NCBI RefSeq assembly: GCF_036549215.1
Contig: NZ_CP144371.1
Location: 620,001-684,000, forward strand
Direction of reading: 5' to 3'
Source of the DNA: Candidatus Blochmannia sp. SNP
GTDB lineage: Bacteria; Pseudomonadota; Gammaproteobacteria; Enterobacterales; Enterobacteriaceae
Length of the DNA: 64,000 bases
Positions within the stretch are counted from its first letter, which is position 1. The number at the start of each line of letters is the position of its first letter. Below, one piece after another: positions 1 to 9,281 of this stretch. The position numbers and the translations under genes were made by a program. The notes beneath the pieces are model-generated. The model was not told the origin of the DNA, did not search any database, and saw only the letters and a program-made list of their open reading frames with translations.

Positions 1-85
1 CATATCACGATATCTTATCATATAAAATTAGTTTAATCTTTAATTATAGTTTATTTGAATTTATTATATAGTTTTAACGCAATGC

Positions 86-109
86 ATATAGACTATGTCT
101 ATATTTTTT
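86..109 (+). terminator. Rho-independent terminator of a gene left of the window
   Basis: An 8-bp perfect stem (ATATAGAC, loop TAT, GTCTATAT) is followed directly by five T residues. Placed at the left edge and pointing right, it most likely ends a plus-strand gene lying outside the window. Confidence 0.6.
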
Positions 110-290
110 ATTTGTTTTATATTAGGTAACATTTTTAATAATTATATATGTAATCAATAAAATAGCATTTTTTAATTATTATCATATATATATACATTTT
201 TATTTAAATAGTTATATAAAGCTAAAAATTGATTAAATCATTTAATTATAAAATTAATTATAAATCATAATAATTAATATTTGTGAAAAG

Positions 291-341
291 TGTAATCTTA
301 TTATTTTGAAGTATGTAAATATTTAATGTAATAAGATTACA
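291..341. repeat. 13-bp inverted repeat upstream of ygfZ
   Basis: Arms TGTAATCTTATTA (291-303) and TAATAAGATTACA (329-341) are perfectly complementary around a 25-nt spacer. The right arm ends 43 nt before the ygfZ Shine-Dalgarno. It could be an operator-like dyad, an RNA hairpin in the ygfZ leader or a relic terminator; nothing in the sequence decides. Confidence 0.5.
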
Positions 342-395
342 TAGTTTATGGCGTGTAATATTGATTAATATTTTTTATTTATCAGGAGGCATATT

Positions 396-1412
396 GTGTT
401 GCCTAATATAGTTTTTTCAAAGCAGTACCCTGTATCTTCAGAAGATTTACCATTAACATTTATATCTTTAGAAGAATGGGTATTAGTAAGATCATATGGA
501 CAAGATGTTATGCAATATTTGCATAATCAATTTACTTGCGATATTAAAAATTTAGATAAATATGAATATAGATTTTCCGCATATTGTAATCCAAAAGGAA
601 AAGTGCTTAGCAATATGTATGTTTTTCATCTTAAAAATCAAGAAATGGCGTTTATAGAACGTCTAAATATATGTGAAAAACAGATTGTAGAAATGAAAAA
701 ATATATAGTTTCTTCTAATGTTGTTATTACTCCTGATTATAATGTAATACTCATTGGAATTGCCGGAATGAACGCAAGAAAGTATTTAAGTGTATGTTTT
801 TCGGTTGTTCCAACCGAAAAACATACAGTAGTACATGAAAAAGATGTTACTATACTATATTTTAGTGCTCCGAAGGAACGTTTTTTGTTAATAATTAACA
901 AAAAATCAACATTAGATTACTTGTTAAGCAAACAACAGTTCTATTGTATACAATTTAACGATAGTCGTCAGTGGGAATTATTAGATATAGAAGCAGGTTA
1001 TCCGATTATTGAATTAGTAACTAGTGAGTTATTTGTGCCCCAAGCGGTTAACATGGATATATTACAGGGGATTAGTTTTAATAAAGGTTGTTATCTTGGG
1101 CAAGAATCTATTGCACGTATTCAGTATCGTGGGAGCAATAAGAAAGAGTTATATAGATTAATTGGTACCATTGATTATAAGAATAAATACAAATTTCCTA
1201 CAGCTGGTGATTGGATAGAATTAAAATTAAGTAATCAAAATTGGAAAAATATTGGCGTCATTTTACAATCTTGTCAAATTAAAAAAAATAATGTATGGCT
1301 GCAAGCAGTATTAAATAGATCAATTTTAAATTCCTCAGAATTAAGAATTAAAAACATGAAAACTAATGACAGTTTTATTTTTTCTATTATTGATTTTAAT
1401 AAATTTAAATAA
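396..1412 (+). CDS. ygfZ: YgfZ, tRNA-modifying folate-binding protein
   Basis: YgfZ is a folate-binding GcvT-like protein needed for iron-sulfur enzymes such as the tRNA thiotransferase MiaB. The 338-residue product carries the family signature KGCYLGQE at about residues 230-237, with Cys232 as the functional cysteine, and is slightly longer than the E. coli protein (326). The start is GTG at 396, chosen because a perfect AGGAGG lies 6 nt upstream. It is transcribed toward the convergent ubiI-like gene 24 bp away. The usual neighbours (sdhE, gcvTHP) are missing, so the role is probably Fe-S upkeep rather than glycine cleavage (inference). Confidence 0.93.
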   Translation: MLPNIVFSKQYPVSSEDLPLTFISLEEWVLVRSYGQDVMQYLHNQFTCDIKNLDKYEYRFSAYCNPKGKVLSNMYVFHLKNQEMAFIERLNICEKQIVEMKKYIVSSNVVITPDYNVILIGIAGMNARKYLSVCFSVVPTEKHTVVHEKDVTILYFSAPKERFLLIINKKSTLDYLLSKQQFYCIQFNDSRQWELLDIEAGYPIIELVTSELFVPQAVNMDILQGISFNKGCYLGQESIARIQYRGSNKKELYRLIGTIDYKNKYKFPTAGDWIELKLSNQNWKNIGVILQSCQIKKNNVWLQAVLNRSILNSSELRIKNMKTNDSFIFSIIDFNKFK

Positions 1413-1436
1413 TTTTTTAATTTTGTACAAATATTT

Positions 1437-2660
1437 TTAATCATAATGATCCTGTAGCAACCATTTTGGCAAATCATCTAAACCCATAATATGATGTAAT
1501 ATGCGTATTTTTAAATTGGGCATAGTGTTGATGAGATAAAAAATAAAATATTGTATGTATTCCAGGAAATAATTCTTATTATGAAATAACATGTGAAGAT
1601 ACGAGATATTTATTAAATTTTTAGTTATCCTATATTTTATACTGCGTTCATAATATTTTAAATAATTATAATCTCCAATATCTTTATTATTTTTTCTTAA
1701 TTTTTTTAGATAATTTGATAGAATTGCTGCATCCATAAGTTCTAAATTAATATTTTTAAAAAATAAAGGACATATAAGATATGCAGCTTTTCCTAGCAAT
1801 ATTAAACGATGATTTATAAAGTTGTGTGCATATTGTATTCTCGGTATAAAAATTTTATATTTTGTATCATTATGTATAATGCACTGACCTAATATATTGC
1901 AGATTTCTATTAAATCATAATTAATAGATTGAGCGGAGTTGGATACGTATAGATATTTTTTAGCTGCATGTGGTGGTAATAACCAAAAAACAACTGAAAG
2001 ATGTGTATTTTTTAATGGCAATAATATTAACAAGCCGTTATTGTGAATAATGAAACGAAGAGTGTTTTTGTGATTTTTTTCAGTGTAAATGGTAGTTGTT
2101 AATCCATAATATTTTGTATCTTTAAATATTAACGAAATACTTGCATTCTTTCTTATTAAAGAGTCGATTCCATCTGCGCCTATTACCAATTTAGCTTTGA
2201 ATATATAGTTATTATTTACTATAACAAGTGCGAAATCTTCATGATAACTTATTGTATAAGGTGAATGTGAATCTATAAATATAATATTTCTTAATTGTCG
2301 CGCACGACTAATTAGAGCCTGATATATTAAATGATCATCAATAATGTATCCTAGCTCAAGATATCCTAAATAACCAGAATTAAAAACAGTTTTTTTTATA
2401 TTATTTTTTTTAAGAATCTCTAATTTATATAATGAACTAGAAAAGTGTGCTAGATTCTGATTCCAGATTTTTAAATACTGAAGTATTTTTAAACTGGTGA
2501 TATTAACTAACGACGATTTGATGTTCCATTGATCTATTTCAGAAATATTTAGATGACTTCTATGTTCTATGATTGCAATACGAAAACAATCATTTAACCC
2601 ACAAGCTAATGCGAGCCCGGAAATCCCTTGATTTATGATAAGTATATCAAATTTATTCAC
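1437..2660 (-). CDS. ubiI: UbiI/VisC-like FAD monooxygenase with eroded cofactor motifs
   Basis: Its position directly after ubiH (23-bp gap) and its full-length similarity (about 407 residues; C-terminal MGLDDLPKWL) identify the UbiI family, which hydroxylates C5 of the ubiquinone precursor. The FAD sites are damaged. The N-terminal GxGxxG has Asn10 instead of the first Gly; the conserved Gly-Asp motif reads GKAAY (Lys291 for Asp); and the following HPLAGQG reads CPLFFKN. The central ADG motif (162-164) is kept. The frame is open, so this is either a gene in early decay or a protein that no longer binds FAD normally. UbiH next door is intact. Confidence 0.8.
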   Translation of the reverse strand: MNKFDILIINQGISGLALACGLNDCFRIAIIEHRSHLNISEIDQWNIKSSLVNITSLKILQYLKIWNQNLAHFSSSLYKLEILKKNNIKKTVFNSGYLGYLELGYIIDDHLIYQALISRARQLRNIIFIDSHSPYTISYHEDFALVIVNNNYIFKAKLVIGADGIDSLIRKNASISLIFKDTKYYGLTTTIYTEKNHKNTLRFIIHNNGLLILLPLKNTHLSVVFWLLPPHAAKKYLYVSNSAQSINYDLIEICNILGQCIIHNDTKYKIFIPRIQYAHNFINHRLILLGKAAYLICPLFFKNINLELMDAAILSNYLKKLRKNNKDIGDYNYLKYYERSIKYRITKNLINISYLHMLFHNKNYFLEYIQYFIFYLINTMPNLKIRILHHIMGLDDLPKWLLQDHYD

Positions 2661-2683
2661 ATTGTTGTTTATTTTAATAAAAA

Positions 2684-3874
2684 TTAATCGGTTTTCCAGT
2701 TTAATATCGTATTTACTAAAAGACGTTGCAGAATAGTACTATAGCTAACAAAAAATAAACCTACGTTTCGAGCAATAATTAATGGTAAATAATGATTACT
2801 GAATAAACGCACTAATCCATCGGTGATTTTAATAGTTCTATATTGATCTAAATATCTGTGTTTTTGATATGTATTCAACACAGAATAATCTCCAATATCT
2901 ATGTTTTGATATAATGCCTGCGTAATTATTTTTGATAAAACTACAATATCACGTAATCCAAGATTACATCCTTGTCCAGCTATAGGATGTAAATTCTGAG
3001 CTGCATTGCCGACTAATGCCAGTCTGTGACTAATGTGGCTTTGAGCACGTGTTAGCCAGAGATTATAAAAACATCGCGTTTCTATATTTAAAATTTTTCC
3101 TAATTTCCACCCAAATATATTTTGCAGTTCTTGAGAAAATTTTTTTTTGTTCCATCTAGATACTTCTTGTTGTTGTTTGTTGGATATGCACCAAATCAAA
3201 AAGTTAAAATTATTGGACATAGGCAGCATAGCTAATGGTCCATGTTCTGTAAATTTTTCAAAAGCTCTTCCAAAATGAGGTATTTCAGTAGTAATTTTAG
3301 AAACTACAGCAATTTGTTGATAATTATACCTAAACCATTTCATACCGCAGTTAGTAGCTAATGTTGAATAGGCGCCGTCTGCTGCTACTATTAATTTTGA
3401 AACTATTTGATGACCATTATCTAAAGTGACTATATTTTTTTTTTTTTCGCGTTTAATTTTTTTTAGAGTAGCGGGACAATATATGGTTACGCTTGATTTT
3501 TTTTGTAAAAAATTAAATAACTTTTTTCTAAAAATATTTAGCTCAATAACATAACCTAATTCTGATAATTGATGATCTTGAGCATTGATAAATATTTTAT
3601 GTAATCTATTATATTCACTAATTTCTACTTGTTTTATAACAGTACTGCAAGAAGATAAAATTGAATCTATATTAACTCGTATCAATTCATAATAAGCTCC
3701 TCGTGATAATGCTATTACGTGAGGAGGATATGTATTTAAAGATAATTGTGTATCACAACAGTAAGGAGAGTGTTGTTCTATTAAAGATATTTCTAAATCC
3801 CCTTTAGTTAATTTAAATAGCATTAACGCTAGTATCGCGCCTGTCATTCCTCCACCATGTATAATAATAGACAT
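2684..3874 (-). CDS. ubiH: 2-octaprenyl-6-methoxyphenol hydroxylase UbiH
   Basis: FAD-dependent monooxygenase of ubiquinone synthesis. I chose ATG 3874 (396 residues) because MSIIIHGGGMTG matches the family N-terminus; an upstream ATG at 3934 would add an A/T-encoded tail. GxGxxG (Gly7, Gly9, Gly12), the ADG motif and the C-terminal GNAAQNLHPIAGQG block are all present, so it looks functional. It heads a ubiH-ubiI pair as in E. coli, but pepP and ygfB, normally upstream, are gone. The product supplies ubiquinol for the cytochrome bo oxidase encoded at 20.7-25.4 kb. Confidence 0.95.
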   Translation of the reverse strand: MSIIIHGGGMTGAILALMLFKLTKGDLEISLIEQHSPYCCDTQLSLNTYPPHVIALSRGAYYELIRVNIDSILSSCSTVIKQVEISEYNRLHKIFINAQDHQLSELGYVIELNIFRKKLFNFLQKKSSVTIYCPATLKKIKREKKKNIVTLDNGHQIVSKLIVAADGAYSTLATNCGMKWFRYNYQQIAVVSKITTEIPHFGRAFEKFTEHGPLAMLPMSNNFNFLIWCISNKQQQEVSRWNKKKFSQELQNIFGWKLGKILNIETRCFYNLWLTRAQSHISHRLALVGNAAQNLHPIAGQGCNLGLRDIVVLSKIITQALYQNIDIGDYSVLNTYQKHRYLDQYRTIKITDGLVRLFSNHYLPLIIARNVGLFFVSYSTILQRLLVNTILNWKTD

Positions 3875-4115
3875 AAAGTATTTATTTAACACATAAATAT
3901 AAAAAATTGTAATGTTGAAAACTATAACATACAAATTAGTATGATGAGATGTAATATGCTAATATATATTATAGTATACTTTATTTAAGTATGGCATTTA
4001 AATTGTATTGTATATATTTAAATATTTTGACAGAGATTCATTATTTAATTGCAAGATATATGTTGGTTAAATTTAATTTGCTAATATTATTGATGTATAG
4101 TAGAAGACGAAATGC

Positions 4116-4136
4116 ATTATACCATAATGGTATAAT
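4116..4136. promoter_or_regulatory. perfect dyad with TATAAT boxes on both strands
   Basis: Two 10-nt arms, ATTATACCAT and ATGGTATAAT, flank a single A. Each strand therefore reads TGGTATAAT, an extended -10 box, so the element could be a pair of overlapping divergent promoters for ubiH and zapA, or an operator. The -35 regions at 17-18 bp are poor on both sides, which an extended -10 can tolerate. The function is inferred. Confidence 0.4.
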
Positions 4137-4439
4137 ATGTGGAGTGTTATATTCTATAAGAATAGAATTGTGAGTTATTTTTTATAGAAAACAATTTTAT
4201 GTTTTTAAGTTAAATTAGTGATTATTTATAATCACAAAATTATTCAGTATTTTTAATATACTGTATAATTTATATATTAAATATGTTTGTTCAGATTCAT
4301 CTGATAAGATGATTTGATTATGTAGATGATATGAAATCTGTATATAGTCTATATAAATATTTTATAAGGTTTTAAGATACTTGATTTTTAGATTACGATT
4401 AAATAAATATTAATTACGTTAATTTTTAAAAAAATTTTA

Positions 4440-4448
4440 TGGTAGAAT
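4440..4448 (+). promoter_or_regulatory. candidate extended -10 promoter of zapA
   Basis: TGG followed by TAGAAT fits an extended -10 element about 125 nt before the zapA start. No good -35 is present (best is TTAATT at 18 bp), so confidence is modest. Confidence 0.35.
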
Positions 4449-4573
4449 AGAGATGGTTTTGCTTTTGTTTAAGATGTATAAAAGTATAAGTCCTGTATGT
4501 ATATAAATTAAATGATACAAATTATTATGTTATTTGATCATTGAAATATAAGATAAAATACCAGGAAAGGAAT

Positions 4574-4918
4574 ATGCCTGAAAAACCAATAGATATTCAA
4601 ATTTTTGGCCGAACATTACGGATTAATTGTCCGTCTAAACAAAAAGATGCCTTAAATAAGGCAGTAGAGGATTTAACTAAACGTTTACAAGATTTGAAGA
4701 TTAAAACAAGAGTGACTAATGCTGAACAATTAGTATTTATAGTTGCTTTAAATATATGTTATGAGTTAGCCCAAGAAAAATTGAAAACACGTGAATATGC
4801 AGCTAATATCGAGCAGCACATTCTTTTGTTGAAAAAAACAATCGAAGAAGCTTTAATTGCACATGCTCATATTACTGAGCGAGTTGATGGAACACTAGAA
4901 TGCACTAAACATATATAG
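4574..4918 (+). CDS. zapA: cell division protein ZapA
   Basis: ZapA cross-links FtsZ filaments at the division ring. The 114-residue product has the N-terminal beta-rich domain ([16 protein letters not shown]), the [16 protein letters not shown] core and a C-terminal coiled-coil helix, and is near the E. coli length (109). The ATG at 4574 is preferred over 4541 because it matches the family start and follows an AGGAAAGG ribosome site. It is followed by ygfA as in E. coli, but the 104-bp gap is too short for a full 6S RNA gene, which sits there in E. coli. Confidence 0.95.
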   Translation: MPEKPIDIQIFGRTLRINCPSKQKDALNKAVEDLTKRLQDLKIKTRVTNAEQLVFIVALNICYELAQEKLKTREYAANIEQHILLLKKTIEEALIAHAHITERVDGTLECTKHI

Positions 4919-5022
4919 ATTATATTTGTTGTATTAAACGATAAAATAATAAATATGATTATGCATTATGTTTTACTTTAGCCCTCGTATAAAATACGTA
5001 AGGTATAAATTTATGACATTCC

Positions 5023-5652
5023 ATGATAATAGAGAATATGTGTATTTTTCATAAGAAGTTATATTATAAAAAATCTATTCGTGAGTATATACGAATTATA
5101 CGCCGTTCTTTGACATTTCAGGAGCAATATATAGCAGCTCAATTAATTACTAATAAGATTATGGCGATGGATTATATACATAAATCAAAACGTATAGCAG
5201 TATTTATTGATTTTGATGGAGAAATAAAAACTTCTTTGCTTATTCGAACTTTATTATGTATGCATAAACAAATATATTTACCAGTTTTACCTTATTCAGA
5301 AAATGAATGTTTGTTGTTTTTACGATATACATTTTCCACACCTCTCATATATAATCGTTTAAATATATATGAACCTGAATGGAATGTTAATTCCATTATT
5401 TCTATAGAGAAACTAAATGTTGTATTCGTTCCGTTAGTTGCGTTTGATAATTATGGGAATCGATTAGGAATGGGCGGTGGTTTTTATGACAGAACCTTAC
5501 AAAATTGGAAATGTCAGAATAATTATATACCTATAGGATTAGCATATGACTTTCAAAGAATACCTACTCAATTACTTCCTATGGAAAAATGGGATCTAAC
5601 GCTACCAGAAATTGTCACCCCATCTTATCATTTAATTTCAGATGTTTATTAA
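5023..5652 (+). CDS. ygfA: 5-formyltetrahydrofolate cyclo-ligase
   Basis: This enzyme converts 5-formyl-THF to 5,10-methenyl-THF with ATP. The product has the family core VPLVAFDNYGNRLGMGGGFY followed by DRTLQNW, and ends in the typical LPEIVTPS block. Starts at 5023 and 5038 are both possible and neither has a strong ribosome site; the longer is given (209 residues). It is probably cotranscribed with zapA. It helps recycle the formyl-folates that Fmt (47.5 kb) uses. Confidence 0.9.
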   Translation: MIIENMCIFHKKLYYKKSIREYIRIIRRSLTFQEQYIAAQLITNKIMAMDYIHKSKRIAVFIDFDGEIKTSLLIRTLLCMHKQIYLPVLPYSENECLLFLRYTFSTPLIYNRLNIYEPEWNVNSIISIEKLNVVFVPLVAFDNYGNRLGMGGGFYDRTLQNWKCQNNYIPIGLAYDFQRIPTQLLPMEKWDLTLPEIVTPSYHLISDVY

Positions 5653-5917
5653 ATAAAATAATACATATTTTTGTTCTGAAAGTTATGTATTATTTTTTCT
5701 AGTATTTTATTTCTATAAATAGGTTGTATTTTATTAATATAAATAGTTAATTTTTATAATTTTCATAATGAATGTTAATCAATTCAGTTTATTCCCAATT
5801 TTTTAGAATTTATAGTCATACTAACAAATATGTATATTTGTTAGTATGACTATAAATTCGAACTGTTCTATGTGGTTTATATATTTATTTAAAATTAAAT
5901 TTTCAGCCTATAAAGCA
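5653..5917. other. convergent spacer ygfA/rpiA (serA absent)
   Basis: E. coli carries serA and smaller genes here. In the window only A/T-rich DNA and one 26-bp perfect inverted repeat (5806-5859) remain. Confidence 0.6.
5806..5859. terminator. 26-bp perfect inverted repeat, probable two-way terminator
   Basis: Arms 5806-5831 and 5834-5859 are exact reverse complements around a 2-nt centre (GT). It lies between convergent ygfA and rpiA, so it could stop transcription from both sides, but neither flank has a proper T tract. The stem is much longer than a normal terminator. Confidence 0.55.
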
Positions 5918-6574
5918 TTAAATAATTATTTTTATGCCTTCTTTTGTTCCAATTAATACGATATCTGCTCGTCTTTGCGCGAATATGCCAACACTTACTA
6001 CTCCTGGGATATTGTTAATTTTTGTTTCTAGTAACGATGCATTAGAAATATTCATATTGTATATATCCAAAATATTATTACCATTTTCAGTAATTACATT
6101 ATGTCGATATTCTGGTAACCCACCCAAACGTACTAATTCTCTTGCTACTAATGAACGAGCCATAGGAATTACTTCTATTGGTAGTGGTCCGCGTCCTAAT
6201 ATATTTACTTGTTTACTACTGTCAACAATACAAATAAATTTTTTAGCTACAGCAGCAATAATTTTTTCTTTGGTTAAGGCCCCGCCGCCGCCTTTAATCA
6301 TTTGCATATGAGTATCAATTTCATCTGCACTATCAACATATACATCTAATTCATTTAAATTATTAAGATTGTATATAGGAATACCCAATTTTTTTAATTG
6401 ATTAGATGAATAGTTTGAGCTAGAAACTACACCTTCTATTTTTTCCTTTACACTACTCAATGCTTCAATAAAATATGTGACGGTTGAACCTGTTCCTATC
6501 CCTATAATTTTGTTAGATTGAATGTATTTTAGGGCTGCCCAAGCTACTGATTTTTTTAATTTATCTTTTATCAT
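5918..6574 (-). CDS. rpiA: ribose-5-phosphate isomerase A
   Basis: It interconverts ribose-5-phosphate and ribulose-5-phosphate in the pentose phosphate pathway. At 218 residues it aligns without gaps to E. coli RpiA: the phosphate loop GTGST (27-31), Asp81 and Asp84, Lys94 in KGGGGAL and Glu103 are all present. The DGADE motif reads DSADE (Gly82 to Ser), a small oddity next to a catalytic Asp. It is a single gene with a long A/T leader, separated from fbaA by 339 bp. Confidence 0.96.
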   Translation of the reverse strand: MIKDKLKKSVAWAALKYIQSNKIIGIGTGSTVTYFIEALSSVKEKIEGVVSSSNYSSNQLKKLGIPIYNLNNLNELDVYVDSADEIDTHMQMIKGGGGALTKEKIIAAVAKKFICIVDSSKQVNILGRGPLPIEVIPMARSLVARELVRLGGLPEYRHNVITENGNNILDIYNMNISNASLLETKINNIPGVVSVGIFAQRRADIVLIGTKEGIKIII

Positions 6575-6913
6575 ATTGCCCCTATACGTGATGTATATTA
6601 TATATTTAGTGCATACTATTTTTAATCTATGATTGCTCGATTTCTGATAAAAACTTTCATTTACTATAGATTAAAAACGATATTTAATGCGAATTAAACC
6701 CATATATTGCATTATTGTATTATACAATGTATGGGTAATACGGTAATACTCAGATTTGAGTAACAGATTTTATAATTTATATTGACATTTAAAAAATATT
6801 ATTTATGAGCATAGTTAGTATTGGATTTAATTTAAAACGATTTCGATTTTATCGAAATATAAATCTGTTTTGTTTTAATATATTTAAAAACTTTTCTGAA
6901 ATAAAAATGATTC
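6575..6913. other. spacer between fbaA and rpiA
   Basis: There is no gene here. It holds two hairpins: 6840-6858 just after fbaA, and an 11-bp stem with one G-T pair at 6698-6736 (arms starting CCCATATATTG). The second could be a further terminator or part of the rpiA leader. Confidence 0.5.
6840..6858 (-). terminator. terminator after fbaA
   Basis: A perfect 8-bp stem (ATTTCGAT, loop, ATCGAAAT) lies 56 nt after the fbaA stop. On the minus strand it is followed by CGTTTTAAATT, a weak T tract. Confidence 0.45.
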
Positions 6914-7996
6914 TTATAAAATGTTAATAGCGTTTAAAGTAGAAAATACTTTTTCTAAGTATTTAATCATTGATGTTTGTCCTGCACGAATCCAAACCCT
7001 TGGGTCATAAAATTTTTTATTTGGTTGTTCATGTCCATATGGGTTACCTAATTGAGTTTGGAGGAAATTTTTGTTATGTTGATAATATTTTAAAATTCCT
7101 TCCCAAGTAGCCCATTGTATATCGGTATCAATGTTCATTTTTACAATACCATAACTGATGGCTTCTTTAATTTCTTTTTCTGTGGACCCAGACCCTCCAT
7201 GAAATACTAAATTTAAAAAGTTATTAGGTAATCCAAATTTTTTAGAAACATATTTTTGTGATTTCTGAAGTATTTTTGGGTCTAATCGTACATTTCCAGG
7301 TTTGTATACACCATGAACATTTCCAAATGATGCAGCTATAATGAACCGTGGGCTGATAATGTGTAATTTTTCATAAGCATAAGCTATATCTTCTGGATTT
7401 GTATATAAAAGTTCATGATTTAAATGATAATGATCAATACCATCTTCTTCCCCTCCAGTACAACCTAACTCTATTTCTAAAGTCATATTTAATTTGTCCA
7501 TGCGGCTTAAATATTTTGAGCTAATTTCTATATTTTCTTTTAAAGATTCTTCAGACAGATCTATCATATGAGATGAAAATAATGGATTGCCGGTTTTATA
7601 AAAATGTTTTGATCCTAAATCTAGTAGAGCATCGATCCAAGATAAATTCTTTTTGGTGCAATGATCAGTGTGCAAAATGACAGGGATGTCATAGTGTCTA
7701 GCAATATGATGTACGTGTAAACTTCCAGAAATAGCTCCTAATACTGCTGCAGAATCATCATCTTTATGGTTATTTAAACCATATCCTGCCATAAAAGCAG
7801 ATCCTTTTTTAGAAAACTGCAAAATAATTGGAGATCTCATATTAGCTGCAGCTTCTAATGCAGCATTAATTGAATCCATACCTATACAATTTACTGCCGG
7901 CAAAGCAAAATTATTTTTCTTTGCAAAATTAAATATCTTCTGTACATCGTTGCCAGTGACTACACCTGGTTTTATAGAATCAATAATCTTAATCAT
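6914..7996 (-). CDS. fbaA: fructose-bisphosphate aldolase, class II
   Basis: Zn-dependent aldolase of glycolysis and gluconeogenesis. The 360-residue product has the class II marks: HTDHC with the zinc-binding His, the ELGCTGGEEDG stretch, and the HGGSGS phosphate loop near residues 265-270. It lies 109 bp downstream of pgk on the same strand, as in E. coli, and is probably cotranscribed. epd, normally upstream of pgk, is missing. Confidence 0.97.
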   Translation of the reverse strand: MIKIIDSIKPGVVTGNDVQKIFNFAKKNNFALPAVNCIGMDSINAALEAAANMRSPIILQFSKKGSAFMAGYGLNNHKDDDSAAVLGAISGSLHVHHIARHYDIPVILHTDHCTKKNLSWIDALLDLGSKHFYKTGNPLFSSHMIDLSEESLKENIEISSKYLSRMDKLNMTLEIELGCTGGEEDGIDHYHLNHELLYTNPEDIAYAYEKLHIISPRFIIAASFGNVHGVYKPGNVRLDPKILQKSQKYVSKKFGLPNNFLNLVFHGGSGSTEKEIKEAISYGIVKMNIDTDIQWATWEGILKYYQHNKNFLQTQLGNPYGHEQPNKKFYDPRVWIRAGQTSMIKYLEKVFSTLNAINIL

Positions 7997-8105
7997 TTAT
8001 TTTCTTCTTTTTTGATGAATATATATTTATATAGTATTATTTATATACGTTCTATATATATCTTCATACATAATACTCATTAATCTATAATATGTATACT
8101 TTTAA

Positions 8106-9281
8106 TTATTTAATAGCATGTTTTTCAAGCATTTTTACCGACGGAAATGTTTTTCCTTCAATAAATTCTAAGAAAGCACCACCTCCGGTAGAAATATAAG
8201 AAATCTGATCAGAAACGCCAAATAAATCAATAGCCATTAAAGTATCTCCTCCGCCAACAATAGAAAAAGCATTACTTTTAGCAATAGCATGAGATATCAT
8301 TTCTGTTCCTGTTCTAAAATTTGGAAATTCAAACACTCCAATAGGACCATTCCAAAGAATAGTTTTAGCACATTTTAAAATATCTAATATTCTAGCAATA
8401 GATTCATCACCTAAATCAAGGATTTGCTCATCATCTTTAATATCAATTACAGCTTTCATAGTTGCTTGAGCAGTTTCTGAAAATTCTGTGCTTACTCTTA
8501 CGTCAGTAAGAGTAGGTATATCACAATTTTCTAAAAGACGTTTTGCTGTAAGTATTAATTCTTCTTCATATAAAGATTTACCTACTTTTTTTCCTTGAGC
8601 TGCCAAGAAGGTGTTTGCGATACCTCCTCCTACTATGAGATAATCTGAAATCTTTGATAAGGAGTCCAAAACAGTTAATTTAGTGGATACTTTAGATCCT
8701 CCAACTATTGCAACCATTGGTCTTATAGGATTATGCAGTGCCTTACTTAGAGCTTCCAGTTCTTTTTGTAGTAAGAGCCCAGAACAAGCTAAAGAAACAA
8801 ATTTGCTGATACCGTGCGTAGAAGCTTGTGTACGATGAGCACTGCCAAATGCATCCATGACAAATACATCACACAACATCGCATATTTTTTTGATAATAT
8901 TTCATCATCTTTTTTTTCTCCTTTATTAAATCGTACATTTTCTAAAATTAACAATTCTTTTTCTGTAAAGTTTGTGTTCTCTAAGTAATCTGTAACTAAT
9001 CGTATTTTTTTTATATCTTGATTGATTAATTGTTTTTGTAAATATTCAACCACGGGCTGTAAAGAAAATTGCACATCATAATTTCCTTCTTGTGGCCTAC
9101 CTAGATGAGAAGCTACCATAACATATTTACTTTTATTTAAAGCTAATTCAATAGTAGGTAGTGATGCATTAATTTTTCTGTTAGAAGTAATAACTCCATT
9201 TTTAATAGGTACGTTTAAATCAGAACGAATTAAAACACGCTTATCCGTCAGATCTAAGTCACTTATTTTTATGATATTCAT
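8106..9281 (-). CDS. pgk: phosphoglycerate kinase
   Basis: Glycolytic kinase making ATP from 1,3-bisphosphoglycerate. At 391 residues it is near full length, with N-terminal DLNVPI and the SHLGRP motif, the hinge [13 protein letters not shown], and C-terminal [11 protein letters not shown] and GGGDTL nucleotide-site motifs. It forms a pgk-fbaA pair on the minus strand. The ATG at 9281 is preceded by an AAGG-type ribosome site in A/T-rich DNA. Confidence 0.97.
   Translation of the reverse strand: MNIIKISDLDLTDKRVLIRSDLNVPIKNGVITSNRKINASLPTIELALNKSKYVMVASHLGRPQEGNYDVQFSLQPVVEYLQKQLINQDIKKIRLVTDYLENTNFTEKELLILENVRFNKGEKKDDEILSKKYAMLCDVFVMDAFGSAHRTQASTHGISKFVSLACSGLLLQKELEALSKALHNPIRPMVAIVGGSKVSTKLTVLDSLSKISDYLIVGGGIANTFLAAQGKKVGKSLYEEELILTAKRLLENCDIPTLTDVRVSTEFSETAQATMKAVIDIKDDEQILDLGDESIARILDILKCAKTILWNGPIGVFEFPNFRTGTEMISHAIAKSNAFSIVGGGDTLMAIDLFGVSDQISYISTGGGAFLEFIEGKTFPSVKMLEKHAIK

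Larger units (their letters stand above)
1..395. other. gene-free upstream region of ygfZ
   Basis: No coding region is visible on either strand. The stretch is almost pure A/T apart from two dyads described separately: a terminator-like hairpin near 86-109 and a 13-bp inverted repeat at 291-341. The Shine-Dalgarno AGGAGG at 384-389 belongs to ygfZ. Confidence 0.7.
3875..4573. other. divergent intergenic region ubiH/zapA
   Basis: About 700 bp without a convincing gene, where E. coli has pepP and ygfB. A 60-codon open frame at 3991-4173 lacks a ribosome binding site and recognisable similarity. The notable content is the symmetric dyad at 4116-4136 and a TAGAAT box at 4443-4448. Confidence 0.6.

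Noticed and set aside
1274-1477. 67-codon minus-strand frame at the ygfZ end
   Set aside because: Shadow of the ygfZ 3' end and the ubiI 3' end; no similarity.
1437-2660. Calling the ubiI-like gene a frameshifted pseudogene
   Set aside because: The frame is open over the full family length; only cofactor motifs are eroded, so it is kept as a CDS with a warning.
3991-4173. 60-codon plus-strand frame between ubiH and zapA
   Set aside because: No ribosome site, no similarity, and composition typical of A/T-rich non-coding DNA; it covers the candidate bidirectional promoter.
5934-6311. 125-codon frame opposite rpiA
   Set aside because: Exact antisense shadow of a clear rpiA; no own similarity.
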